From Flavobacteriaceae bacterium (GTDB lineage: Bacteria > Bacteroidota > Bacteroidia > Flavobacteriales > Flavobacteriaceae), in assembly GCA_016649785.1 (NCBI GenBank), contig JAENXB010000045.1, positions 1 through 15,511 of the forward strand: a stretch of 15,511 bases of DNA, written 5' to 3'. The notes beneath the pieces were generated by a model. It searched no databases. It was not told where the DNA came from and saw only the letters and a list, made by a program, of their open reading frames with translations. The first letter of the stretch is position 1; every line of letters starts with the position of its first letter. Below are positions 7,271 to 15,511 of the stretch, one piece after another. Both the position numbers and the translations under genes were made by a program.

Positions 7271-8070
7271 GTTGTTTTCAATCCCCTTTCCAGTAGCAGC
7301 ATAATAAATACCCCCATATAAATAATCTAAAAAATCATTTGTTTTTATAAACCTTTGCGATATGACGAAGAGCGGTATAGGATGCACGCCCACCATCAAA
7401 TTCAGAAAACCAGGAGATAGGATGAATTTTTCCCATTCCTGCTTCCACACGATCCAATGAATTACCATTTTTATCCATGTCTCTGTTTTTCCAAAATAAC
7501 CTCAGGATCATAGGAATTTTCATCAACTGTGATCATATAATTTAGATTATCCGACTTTTCTTCCCCAAACTCATACCACTTGTCTGTCCACAAAAGCGTG
7601 TTGGGAAATGTTCCGGTCCGGGGAAATTAGGGTCTATTATTCTAAGTTTTGCAGTTTGCTGAGCAGGATGAATATGAAACATTCTGCCTACAAGACTAGT
7701 ATGCCATTCCCAATTATATTCAGTATCTGATGCTGCATGAATTCCAACATATCCATTTCTTGCTCTAATGGAATTTTCAAAAGCTTCCTGTTCCTTATCA
7801 TCAAAAATATCCTCTGTAGTATTTAAAAAAATCAAGGCTTCATAGTTATTTAAATTTTCCTCCTTGATTTTTATCTGTCAACTTCAAAATTGTGGGCGGC
7901 GGCAGCTAATTCATTTATAGCTTCGATTCCCTGACTAATAGATTCAGAGTGCCAGCCGGCAGTCTCTGTAATTAACCACACTCTAAATTGCTTTTGAGCA
8001 AAGGTTTTATTGGAAAACAGGCCGAAGAATAAAAGGATAAAAATTGTTTTAACACGATTTTTTTGAGCAT
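7250..8070 (-). pseudogene. Secreted ThuA-domain (trehalose-utilization-like) protein, multiply frameshifted
   Basis: Pieces of one protein can be read in order across changing frames. ATG 8070 gives MLKK. A frame change in the A run at 8058-8064 leads to a signal peptide (TIFILLFFGLFSNKTFAQ) and the ThuA opening FRVWLITETAGWHSES up to EVDR, stop 7871. Next come ENLNNYEALIFLNTTEDIF and GYVGIHAASDTEYNWEW, which lose frame near 7598 (HFP to TLLWTDKWYEF). The reading then shifts again near 7485 (LEK to NRDMDKNG) and near 7345 (KVYK to DFLDYLYGGIYYAATG). The ThuA hallmarks FLNTT, YVGIHAASDTEY, TDKWYEF and SEFDGGRASYTALRH are all present. ThuA domains have a class-I glutamine-amidotransferase-like fold and are linked to carbohydrate use; the reaction is not established. 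The gene is the last of the Sus-like operon, 49 nt after the propeller gene. Near-full length, but not functional as read. Confidence 0.85.
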
Positions 8071-8119
8071 TTCACGTGATTTTTTAAATTATTAAAGCAT
8101 TTTTACTTCAAAATGATAG

Positions 8120-9649
8120 TTAATCTCTTTTTCCAGAATTACTAACAAATGAAATATGTTTACTATCAGGAGACCAGGAGGGAACATTTATTGTTCCCTG
8201 TCCTCCATATAAATATGCGATCACTCGTGGAGGTCCACCTTCGGCAGGAATTAAATTCAGGGTAACCCTTTTATAGGAAGGATGTGAATTCACCGGGATA
8301 TCTGAAGGAAATGAAATATATGCGATCCATTTTCCATCTGGGGAGATGTGAGGGAACCAATCATTATTTGCATCAAATGTAACTTGTTCTTTCCCGGAAC
8401 CATCAGGTTTCATATGCCATATTTGCATGGTTCCTGAGGCACTTCCATTATAATAAATATATTTTCCATCCGGAGAATATTCACTGCCATCAACATGTTC
8501 TCCTTCTTTTGTATTTGTGAGGGCGATTTCTTCACCTCCCTTGATATTTTTTTTATAAATATCATAAGTGGGTTTCCCTTTTCTTGTGGCCACGTAAAGA
8601 ATTTCTTCATTGTTTGGCGCCCAACCATGCCAGTAAGAAGGAGTTTCCTCAGTAATAAGTTGTGGAGTTCCTCCTTCAATTGGAAGAACATACACCGTTG
8701 ACCCACCACCTGGTAATCCTTCACGATGATGACTTATAGCTAATAATTTTCCATCGAATGAGATCCCATGATCATTATTGTTTCTGTTTGCGAAACCTGT
8801 ACTTAGTTGGGATATTTGTCCTCCTTCTACTGGAATCGTATATAATAGTCCATCCATATTAAAAAGCAGGTTCTTTTCATCTGGCATCCAATTTGGAGCC
8901 TCAAACCTGTCATTTTTTTCATAGATCACAATTCTTTTTCCATTCAATACATTCATTGTTTCCAGTCTGCATCCAATATATCCTGAAACATTTGGGTTAA
9001 AATCTTCCAAAACTGGTTTATCAATTCGAACATTCCAAACTTTTGCCTGCCCAAGGTGATTTTCATCGTGAGATGTTATAAACAAGCCCACTAAAACAGA
9101 ATTTTGAAGGTTGTCAACTTTACGGGAACCAATAGTTTGAAGAGATTCTCCAAAATGGGCAGCGCGCATGATAATTTCTTCTCCGGAACGCTCTAACTGC
9201 AGGATACCGTAATTGGTTTTAGGGGCAAAAATTTCATCCTGTGGATCTCTCATAAAATCACCCTTCAATTCACGCGACTGCATCACCGTTAACCCATCCC
9301 TATGTAACACAGCACTTACATGAGCAGCATTTTCCGCTTCGGCTTCCCTGATCATCAACCCAACTTTGCTATGAGGATCATTTCCTTCACCAATGAATTG
9401 AAAATTGGCGGTTATAATAAAGTCACCTTCTATTTGATTGAATACATAATTAAATTCATCTCTTTCAAACCAAATATTATAGCCTCCTCCATTTAAGGTA
9501 AATGTTTGAGAATTTGGGTCATATTGAGCCCCACCTGCCTTTTTAGGATTACCTATATCCTTATTGTATTCAAAAATTCCATAAGTATCAGTTTGTCCAA
9601 AACCAATATTCCCTATACAAAATAGGACAAAAGCGAAAAATAATTTCAT
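8120..9649 (-). CDS. Secreted beta-sandwich + TolB/PD40 beta-propeller protein
   Basis: This 509-residue protein has a Sec signal peptide (residues 1-18, ending GFGQ). Residues about 25-215 resemble the DUF1349/LamG-like concanavalin sandwich: FTLNGGGYNIWF, GDFIITANFQF, SKVGLMIREA and AHVSAVLHRDGL. Residues about 230-505 form a TolB-like WD40/PD40 propeller with repeated blades, including YSPDGKYIYY (391-400), ISPDGKWIAY (435-444) and WSPDSKHISF (492-501), plus IPVEGG/LPIEGG/IPAEGG turns. Such proteins are periplasmic or surface-attached, and no catalytic residues can be assigned. A role in binding or sensing the substrate of the SusCD transporter is inferred from context only. It starts only 24 nt after a terminator-like T tract. 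It is intact, unlike the genes around it. Confidence 0.85.
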   Translation of the reverse strand: MKLFFAFVLFCIGNIGFGQTDTYGIFEYNKDIGNPKKAGGAQYDPNSQTFTLNGGGYNIWFERDEFNYVFNQIEGDFIITANFQFIGEGNDPHSKVGLMIREAEAENAAHVSAVLHRDGLTVMQSRELKGDFMRDPQDEIFAPKTNYGILQLERSGEEIIMRAAHFGESLQTIGSRKVDNLQNSVLVGLFITSHDENHLGQAKVWNVRIDKPVLEDFNPNVSGYIGCRLETMNVLNGKRIVIYEKNDRFEAPNWMPDEKNLLFNMDGLLYTIPVEGGQISQLSTGFANRNNNDHGISFDGKLLAISHHREGLPGGGSTVYVLPIEGGTPQLITEETPSYWHGWAPNNEEILYVATRKGKPTYDIYKKNIKGGEEIALTNTKEGEHVDGSEYSPDGKYIYYNGSASGTMQIWHMKPDGSGKEQVTFDANNDWFPHISPDGKWIAYISFPSDIPVNSHPSYKRVTLNLIPAEGGPPRVIAYLYGGQGTINVPSWSPDSKHISFVSNSGKRD

Positions 9650-9672
9650 ACCAATAAACTTTTATTAGTTTT

Positions 9673-9730
9673 AAAAAAAAAAGAAAGCTCTTCAGGAATT
9701 GATTTGTTTAAAATCAATTTACTAAAGAGC
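9673..9730 (-). terminator. Terminator-like hairpin between susD and the propeller gene
   Basis: On the minus strand, GCTCTT (9730-9725) pairs with AAGAGC (9692-9687), and inside it AAATTGATT (9719-9711) pairs with AATCAATTT-complementary bases at 9705-9697 around a 5-nt loop. The stem is followed by TTTC and ten T residues (9682-9673). It has the form of a strong intrinsic terminator, yet lies only 24 nt before the next start codon. Partial termination that lowers downstream expression is the likely effect. Confidence 0.75.
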
Positions 9731-9741
9731 CTCTTGCTGTT

Positions 9742-9805
9742 CTGGTTCCTGAAAAATTAAAGGAACAGTTAATATATAAATTAGAAGTTAGATTTTAACT
9801 TCTAA
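9742..9805 (-). other. Two stem-loops in the susD 3' untranslated region
   Basis: The first is a perfect 10-bp palindrome, TTAGAAGTTA (9781-9790) with TAACTTCTAA (9796-9805), loop 5 nt, starting 14 nt after the susD TAG stop. The second is CTG-G-TTCCT (9742-9750) with AGGAACAG (9761-9768), with one bulged G and a 10-nt A-rich loop. Neither has its own T tract. With the terminator-like hairpin that follows, they make a three-hairpin spacer that could protect the upstream mRNA from 3' decay. Confidence 0.55.
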
Positions 9806-9819
9806 TCAGGATTTTATAT

Positions 9820-11592
9820 CTAATATCCTGGATTTTGCTTTAGTACGGGCCCTTCAGAAGTAGTGCTAAGGTCAATTTGACGTTGAGGTATTGGGAAATA
9901 CCTGTCATTTTGACTAAAACTTGCACCTCTAACATCGGTGGTGATTTGGCCTTCATACTGAACGTAATTATTAAGAACTTCTTCAGCTACTCCCCAACGT
10001 ACAAGGTCAAAGAAACGGTGTCCTTCCATAGCCAATTCTATTCTTCGCTCAAACATTATAGCATCCATAGCAAATTCCTTTGAGCTGAAAGATCCCTCAG
10101 GGTATTTGGATAGATTGTAATTTGCAGCGAATTCATCTGAAAATCCAGACATTGGTTCATCAGGATTTATATAATCTTTTAACCAAAATTCCGGATTGTC
10201 TACCATTCTTGCACGAACCCGATTCACATATTCCAGTGCCTGGGGAAGGCTTCCTGATTGTGCTTCCGCTTCAGCTGCCAATAAAAGCACATCAGCAAAA
10301 CGAATAACATTTACGTTAATCGCATTACCTGGTGCCCAGGAACTTTGATCGGCATAAACATCTGCATGATATTGCCAGTAAATATGTTTTTTAGGAGCAT
10401 AAGCTCCACCAGAGGATTGTTCACGTACCCAGTTATATCCTGGATGATATCCCCAGTCATGATAAGGTACATCACGTCGCCCTACGGTCCAGTCTAAACG
10501 AGGATCAAGGGATTGGGTATCGGGAGTAAAAGGATCACTGGAAAGAATTCCCTGGTCACTTTTTACAGGATTGCTGTTATAATTATTTAAAAATGGTAAA
10601 CCTGATTGATCGGTTCGAAATGCATTTACAAGATCTTGGGTAGGCTGATAAAATCCGCAGCACCTGAAGGGACTATTATAGGGATAATTCAACATTAAAG
10701 AAGTATTGGAATTCCCAATAGAATTAGTTCCATCATTTGCAACCATTTGAATTGCAAAAACAGATTCTTTATTATTTTCGAATTCAGCATTAAAATTATG
10801 GTTAAAATCTTCTACTAACCCATATCCTAAACCATTAGAAGTAACCCCGGAATTTATAACTTCGGTAAATACACTTTTGGCTTCCGTGTATTTCTTCTGA
10901 TACAGGTAGGTTTTTCCCAAATAAGCACCTGCTGCCCATTTATTTGCACGACCAACTCCACTTTGTGTTGCCGGAAGATTATCATAAGCAAACTGGAAAT
11001 CAGCTTCAATGTTTGGCCAGATATCTATATCGTTGGGAACATTAGTGTTTTCTGTGGTTTCATCAACCCAGGGAACCATGTTGTACATTTTTTTTAACTC
11101 AAAGTAATAATGCCCTCTAAGAAACCTGGCCTGGCCAGAAATATTTGCACGATCTGCCTCTCCAATTTCTTCCACCTGCGCTAATGCCCGTAGCACATTA
11201 TTTGCCCGGGTTACACCTTCATATAAAGCCTTCCACTTTGTGTTAAAGAAACCATTGCTGGCATCTACACTGTAAGTTGCTATGGTATTGATAGCTGGCT
11301 GATCACCACCATCACTTCCCTTATGGGCATCACCACCTGTTATATCACCATAAATCCAGTTAGAGGGTGTTGCTTCCCAGGGACCGCCTCCTCCAAGAGC
11401 ATCATAATCTGTAGTTCCTCCAAGGGCACCATATGTTCCAATTAAAAGAGCATTTACTCCTTTTTCATCGGCAAGAACCTGGTCACTTAAAGACCCAAAG
11501 GCTGGTTTGTCCAGAAAGTCTTCTGAACAGGAGCTTAAAAACATACTGCAGCTTATTGCCAGCAGCATTATTGAATAGCTTGTGTTTTTCAT
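9820..11592 (-). CDS. susD: SusD/RagB-family surface glycan-binding lipoprotein
   Basis: A 590-residue lipoprotein. The signal peptide ends in the lipobox LSSC with lipidated Cys22, followed by S-E-D-F, an acidic stretch like the surface-export signal of flavobacterial lipoproteins. The SusD fold is recognisable from the N-terminal helical (TPR-like) region, with QARFLRGHYYFELKKMYN and KWAAGAYLGKTYLYQKKYTEAKSVF. The conserved C-terminal block RRIELAMEGHRFFDLVRWG sits near 516-534, and the protein ends RYFPIPQRQIDL ... LKQNPGY. SusD proteins lie on the outer face of the outer membrane as a lid over the SusC barrel and bind the incoming substrate. The gene starts 30 nt after the susC stop, as expected for a co-transcribed pair. 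Substrate not predictable from sequence. Intact, although its partner susC is frameshifted. Confidence 0.93.
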   Translation of the reverse strand: MKNTSYSIMLLAISCSMFLSSCSEDFLDKPAFGSLSDQVLADEKGVNALLIGTYGALGGTTDYDALGGGGPWEATPSNWIYGDITGGDAHKGSDGGDQPAINTIATYSVDASNGFFNTKWKALYEGVTRANNVLRALAQVEEIGEADRANISGQARFLRGHYYFELKKMYNMVPWVDETTENTNVPNDIDIWPNIEADFQFAYDNLPATQSGVGRANKWAAGAYLGKTYLYQKKYTEAKSVFTEVINSGVTSNGLGYGLVEDFNHNFNAEFENNKESVFAIQMVANDGTNSIGNSNTSLMLNYPYNSPFRCCGFYQPTQDLVNAFRTDQSGLPFLNNYNSNPVKSDQGILSSDPFTPDTQSLDPRLDWTVGRRDVPYHDWGYHPGYNWVREQSSGGAYAPKKHIYWQYHADVYADQSSWAPGNAINVNVIRFADVLLLAAEAEAQSGSLPQALEYVNRVRARMVDNPEFWLKDYINPDEPMSGFSDEFAANYNLSKYPEGSFSSKEFAMDAIMFERRIELAMEGHRFFDLVRWGVAEEVLNNYVQYEGQITTDVRGASFSQNDRYFPIPQRQIDLSTTSEGPVLKQNPGY

Positions 11593-11622
11593 TTTATAAA
11601 TTATTTAAGTTTACTTCTACGA

Positions 11623-14600
11623 TTATAAGGTAAGGTTTATTCCCACTAAATATTGACGTGGAGAAGGATAAGCTCCTTCATCAATTCCAAACGCCGTGGA
11701 TGTTCCGGTTAACTCTGGATCTGTCCCTGAATAATTGGTTATTGTAAAAAGGTTGGCTGCCTGTACATAAAGCCTTAACCGTTTCACACCGAATCTATCA
11801 AGCACATTATTAGGAATACTATATCCTAACTGTACGTTCTTTGCGCGAATATAAGATCCGTCTTCTACAAAATAAGAATTAGGAACGTTTGCTGTACTAA
11901 ATGAACCTCCTGTTTCCTGAATAGGAGCAGTTGCATTTTGATTGGTGGGGGTCCAGGAATCGTAAAGAGCTGTAGAGCTTTTTGCTCCATTAAATGAGCT
12001 GTAAAAATCATTCCACCATTTTACCTGGTTCCAGATGTCATTGCCATACACTCCATATAAGAACATGCTAAAATCGAAATTTTTATAGGTAAGTTCTATA
12101 TTAAGTCCGGCAGTAAAGTCTGGATTTGGATCACCAAGGAAAGTCCTGTCATCTCCTGTTATAATACCATCGCCATCAATATCAGCATAGCGAAAACGAC
12201 CTAGACCAATCCCTGACTGAAATTCTGCATCTGGATTACCCGTAGCGGTTTGAGCGGTCTGATTGGCTGCATTCACCTCTTCCTGGCTATTCCAAAAACC
12301 TTCAATTTTATATCCATGGAATTGACCTACAGAGTGGCCTACTGCATTTCTAACAATTGCACTCCCGTTAAACCGACGAGCTTCCTGGTCGAAATAAGAA
12401 ACGCCTTCTGCTATATTGACTATTTCATTGTTATAAGTTGTAAAGGTTAACGTTGAGTTCAGCTTTAAATCTGGAGTAATATTAGCAAAAGTAGAAGCCG
12501 ATAAATCAAGTCCAGTATTGGTCATTTCGGCAATATTTACAAAAGGTACTGTTGAAACTCCTGCTGTTCCTGTTAATTCTGGGTTGTATAAAAGATCTAC
12601 TACATCTTTACGGTAGTAATCTGCTGTCAGTTGCAATCTACCCATAAACAGGTTTGCATCAATACCAATGTTTGAATTGATATTTTTCTCCCAACTCGCA
12701 TTCGGATTCCCGATACGTGATCTTTGAAAACCTTCAACAAGTGAGTTGTTTGATCCATTAATGTCGTAATAAGATGAGGTTCTGCTACTCCCATAGGTAG
12801 TAAAGGCATTTGCAGGATCTACATTGCTTTGATTCCCCATTACACCATATCCACCACGGAGTTTAAGTTCAGTGATCCAATCCATATTAGCCATGAAATC
12901 TTCCTGAGAAATACGCCATCCTGCACTTACAGCAGGGAACCATCCATGCCTTGGATTAGTGAACCTTGAGGTAGCATCTCGACGGATGGTTGCTCCCAAA
13001 ATGTATTTGTCATTATAGATATAATCTAAACGACCAAATACAGAGAAAAGAGCATCTTCAGTATAAAAACCTGAATTTGTTTGTGTCCCTGAACCAGTGC
13101 TAAGGCTTACATAGCTGGGATCAAAGGAATAAAACCCCTGGGAAACCCCCACCACTTCTTCATATTGATTATGATACGCTTCAGTACCAAGCAAAAGGCT
13201 TACATTGTGCAAATCATTAAATGTTTGCTGGTATTGTAGGGTGTTGGACCAAGTCCAGTTATAGCCTGTATTAGCATATTCGGTTAACTGGTTGTAGGTA
13301 GTATTTTCTGCATTTTCATAGGTTGGAAATAAAAATCCCTGACCATTTGTATTAGAGAAATTTCCTCCAAAACTTGTGCGGGCTGTAAAAACCTTCAGGA
13401 AGTCCAGTTCTGCAAAAACATTTCCAAAAATACGACTGGTCCTGGACATATTATTTTTGTTCCTTTCCAAATCGGCTACGGGATTTCGGGCATTACCTAA
13501 GGATGGTGCCTGTGTTCCTGCAAAATTGCCCATAATATCATAAACCGGTATTATTGGTTGCTGTCGGTAAGCCATGTTGATTGAATTTTCTCCAATTACA
13601 TCGATTCGGTTAGCATCGGAAATGGCGACAGCAAGATTCTCTCCTATTCTGAAATTTTCATTAATATTAAACTGGCTGTTCACCCTGGCGGTATATCTTT
13701 CCAGGAAAGTATTCTTCAATGTTCCCTCCTGATCAATATAACTTAGGGAAAAAAGAAAATTTCCCTTTTCGCCTCCCTGGCTGACTGAAAAATCATGATT
13801 CATAATAGGAGCAGAGTTAAAAATTTCCTGAAACCAATTGGTTCCTTCCTGGTTTGCTCTCATTATCTGATTGAAACTACCTACAGCACCGGAATCAGTA
13901 TAATAAGGATCAACATTATATAAAGATTCATCTACTTCTCCCTGGCTTGCACCGCCGGGTAATATGTAATAAGGCAGGGTAGGTTGTGCCCCGGTTCCAT
14001 ATTGTCTGTCGGTTATTGGTTCTCCTGGATTTGAGTTTTGCATCGCTTTCCATCTTAAATCGGCATGTTCCTGTGGAGAAAGGATGTCATAAACATTTCC
14101 CTGAGGTACGCGTTGAGTACCATAATATCCATTATAATTAACTGAAAGTTCTCCTTTTCCTTTTTTAGTAGTAATAATGATTACTCCATTTGCAGCACGA
14201 GCTCCGTAAATAGAAGCAGATCCTGCATCTTTCAGTACCTGCATGTTCGCAATGTCATTAGGATTTATATGATTAATGTCCTGGGTTGGAACTCCGTCAA
14301 CTATACAAGGGATTGCTGCTTCCAAAAGTATTTATACCCCGGATGCGCACTTGTGGAGCTTCGCCCGGTTGGCCTGAACTTGCTACGGTAACCCCGGAAG
14401 CTTGCCCCTGCAACTGCTCTGCTACCTGAGCGGAAGGTTGTCTGGCCATAGCTTCCATATCCACCACGGATACGGCACCTGTTAAGTCTATTTTTCTTTG
14501 AGTCCCATATCCCACTACAATCACTTCATCAAGGGATGAAGCTTCGGGACTAAAAGAAATTGTCAGTTCTGTCTGTCCGTTTACCGGTATATCAGTTGTG

Positions 14601-14839
14601 GAATAACCAATATAGCTTATTTGCAGAACAGCATTTGCGGGAACTTCAATTGTGAATTCACCGTCAAAATCAGTCATAACTCCATTAGAAGTTCCTTTTT
14701 CGATCACATTGGCAGAAGGAACCGGCATTCCGGAATCTGCATCAATAACTTTACCTCTCACAATAATGTCCCCTTCCTGGGCAAAAACATTTATTTGGAA
14801 TAGTAAAAAACTAAATAATACTAGTAAATGCGTTTTCAT
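11623..14839 (-). pseudogene. susC: SusC/RagA-family TonB-dependent transporter, frameshifted in the plug
   Basis: From ATG 14839 the first frame encodes 180 residues: a signal peptide (ending NVFAQ, 17-21), a CarboxypepD-regulatory-like domain (about 24-97), the SusC TonB-box region D104-EVIVVGYGTQ, and the first half of the plug (RIRGINTFGSSNPLY). It then stops at TGA 14297-14299. The remaining plug (IVDGVPTQDINHINPND, IYGARAANGVIIITTKKG) and the whole barrel, down to the terminal YLVGINLTL, continue in another frame to TAA 11623-11625. Restoring two bases, for example one TA at 14302-14305, would give the usual PLYIVDGVP and a protein of about 1070 residues, normal for SusC. The second half has only a TTG (14325) as a possible start and no signal peptide, so it cannot work alone. 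Family function is TonB-energised import of oligosaccharides or other nutrients with SusD. Either an inactivating mutation or a sequencing error. Confidence 0.9.
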
Positions 14840-15248
14840 ACTTAAATAATTTGTTAGTAATTAAATTTAAATTAGCCGTTCAAAAAAAATTCTTAAAAGA
14901 TGTGGCAAGTAAATAAAATATTTGCTTAAAAACAAAAAGATATAATAATATTTTATAAATTTATTAAAATAAGAAAAAACTGAAATATCTAATTTTAAAC
15001 ATTTGTTTGGAATTTGGATATTCTATAATTAAGTAGATCAAGGAATTATTTCATACCATTTTTTAATCTATTTTTGCAAGGAACGATAAAGTGGCAATGA
15101 TATTTTTATCAAATCTTTTCCAAAAAAACAAGAGATGCGCCTCTGCAGATGTAGTGTTTATTTCATTAAAGGGGAGTTCTATAAATTAAAAACATCATTT
15201 TCAAGTATTTATCCCTATATTCATGGCTTCAAAAGCACGAATAGAAAT
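14840..15248. other. Spacer between divergent susC and the IS transposase gene
   Basis: No gene was found in this very A/T-rich stretch. The susC promoter should lie in its left part, but no exact TAnnTTTG box was found there on the minus strand. One plus-strand TATTTTTG (15069-15076) matches the Bacteroidota -7 consensus, about 170 nt before the transposase ATG, without a clear -33 TTG. The left inverted repeat of the IS should lie in the right part; it could not be recognised because the other end of the element is outside the window. Confidence 0.4.
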
Positions 15249-15511
15249 ATGAATAAACCGATATACAAATCCACAGGAAAGAAATCATTGTTTGACGATC
15301 AATTTTCTGCTGAAAAATTATCAGAAATTGGTAATCCATTAGATAAAATTAGTAAAGCTATTGATTTTGAAATGTTTAGAGATTCATTAGAGGGCAAACT
15401 TCTAAATGCTACCAAGAAAAATAATGCTGGAGCAAAACCCTTTGATGTAGTTTTAATGTTCGAAATCTTGATTTTACAGCGCTATTATGGACTTGGAGAT
15501 AAGCAAGTAGA
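15249..15511 (+). CDS. IS5-family transposase, N-terminal fragment (runs off window)
   Basis: The ATG at 15249 opens a frame that remains open to the window end (87 codons). The sequence matches the N-terminal DUF772-type domain of IS5-family DDE transposases. It has SLFDDQFSAEKLSEIGNPLDKI, then AIDFEMFRDSLE, and AGAKPFDVVLMFEILILQRYYGL, corresponding to the family pattern N/A-G-x-K-P-[FY]-D-[VPA]-x-x-M-F. The DDE catalytic domain lies beyond the window. It diverges from susC with a 409-nt spacer. Whether the element is complete and active cannot be judged here. Confidence 0.85.
   Translation, partial: MNKPIYKSTGKKSLFDDQFSAEKLSEIGNPLDKISKAIDFEMFRDSLEGKLLNATKKNNAGAKPFDVVLMFEILILQRYYGLGDKQV
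15249..15511 (+). mobile_element. IS5-family insertion sequence, left part (boundary undefined)
   Basis: Inferred from the transposase fragment. The element's outer left end must lie upstream of 15249, within the 14840-15248 spacer, but no terminal inverted repeat or target-site duplication can be assigned without the right end. The coordinates given are only the part supported by coding sequence. Confidence 0.6.

Noticed and set aside
7250..7835. Three small minus-strand ORFs (7542-7835, 7335-7526, 7250-7468) as separate genes
   Set aside because: Each encodes a consecutive piece of one ThuA domain and overlaps out-of-frame nonsense, so they are fragments of one broken gene.
14297..14325. 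Reading the 900-residue second half of susC as an independent gene starting at 14325
   Set aside because: The only start is TTG within the plug coding sequence. The product would lack signal peptide, TonB box and half the plug, and its first residues are an out-of-frame reading of NTFGSSNP.
15069..15076. TATTTTTG as a firm promoter for the transposase or for a gene lost from the left of the IS
   Set aside because: Such boxes arise easily in this A/T-rich spacer, no -33 element is evident, and it lies about 170 nt before the ATG.
15100..15248. Search for the left inverted repeat of the IS5-family element, including the stretch AGATGCGCCTCTGCAGAT
   Set aside because: Without the right end nothing can be paired, and this stretch is not itself a good inverted repeat.
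1..15511. CRISPR array, tRNA/rRNA genes, phage or defence system
   Set aside because: No regularly spaced repeats, cloverleaf sequences, integrase, capsid or recognisable defence domains were found on either strand.

Overview
The window looks like a chromosomal segment of a marine-type flavobacterium (phylum Bacteroidota, probably Flavobacteriaceae). The grounds are a SusC/SusD pair, signal peptides ending in a short A/G-Q motif, A+T-rich spacers, a perfect Bacteroidota -7 promoter box (TATATTTG) in front of lepA, and start codons without obvious Shine-Dalgarno sequences. The exact genus cannot be fixed from the sequence alone.

Layout. Positions 1-246 hold the 3' end of a GH20-type beta-N-acetylhexosaminidase gene. 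A glyoxalase/VOC-family gene follows (282-715), broken by a frameshifting deletion, and then a rho-independent terminator. A two-gene gluconate operon comes next: a fused gluconokinase/6-phosphogluconate dehydrogenase (903-2807), translationally coupled through ATGA to a GntP-family gluconate permease (2804-4141). Together these import gluconate, phosphorylate it, and oxidatively decarboxylate 6-phosphogluconate to ribulose 5-phosphate. lepA (elongation factor 4) runs convergently on the minus strand (4250-6046). It is divergent from murQ (6374-7186, plus), which encodes MurNAc-6-phosphate etherase for cell-wall sugar recycling.

The right half, all on the minus strand and read from right to left, is a glycan or nutrient uptake locus: susC-like TonB-dependent transporter (14839-11623), susD-like surface lipoprotein (11592-9820), a secreted beta-sandwich plus TolB/PD40 propeller protein (9649-8120), and a ThuA-domain protein (8070-7250). 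This locus is decaying. susC has a 2-nt frameshift in its plug domain, and the ThuA gene has about five frameshifts, mostly in or next to homopolymer runs. A strong terminator-like hairpin lies between susD and the propeller gene. The start of an IS5-family transposase gene (15249 to the window end) lies upstream of susC, pointing away from it.

No wholly new system was recognised. The items most worth a second look are the linker-less GntK-Gnd fusion coupled to its own permease, the internal terminator of the Sus-like operon, and the clustering of frameshifts in the ThuA and susC genes while the neighbouring genes are intact. No tRNA, rRNA, CRISPR array or integrase was seen.
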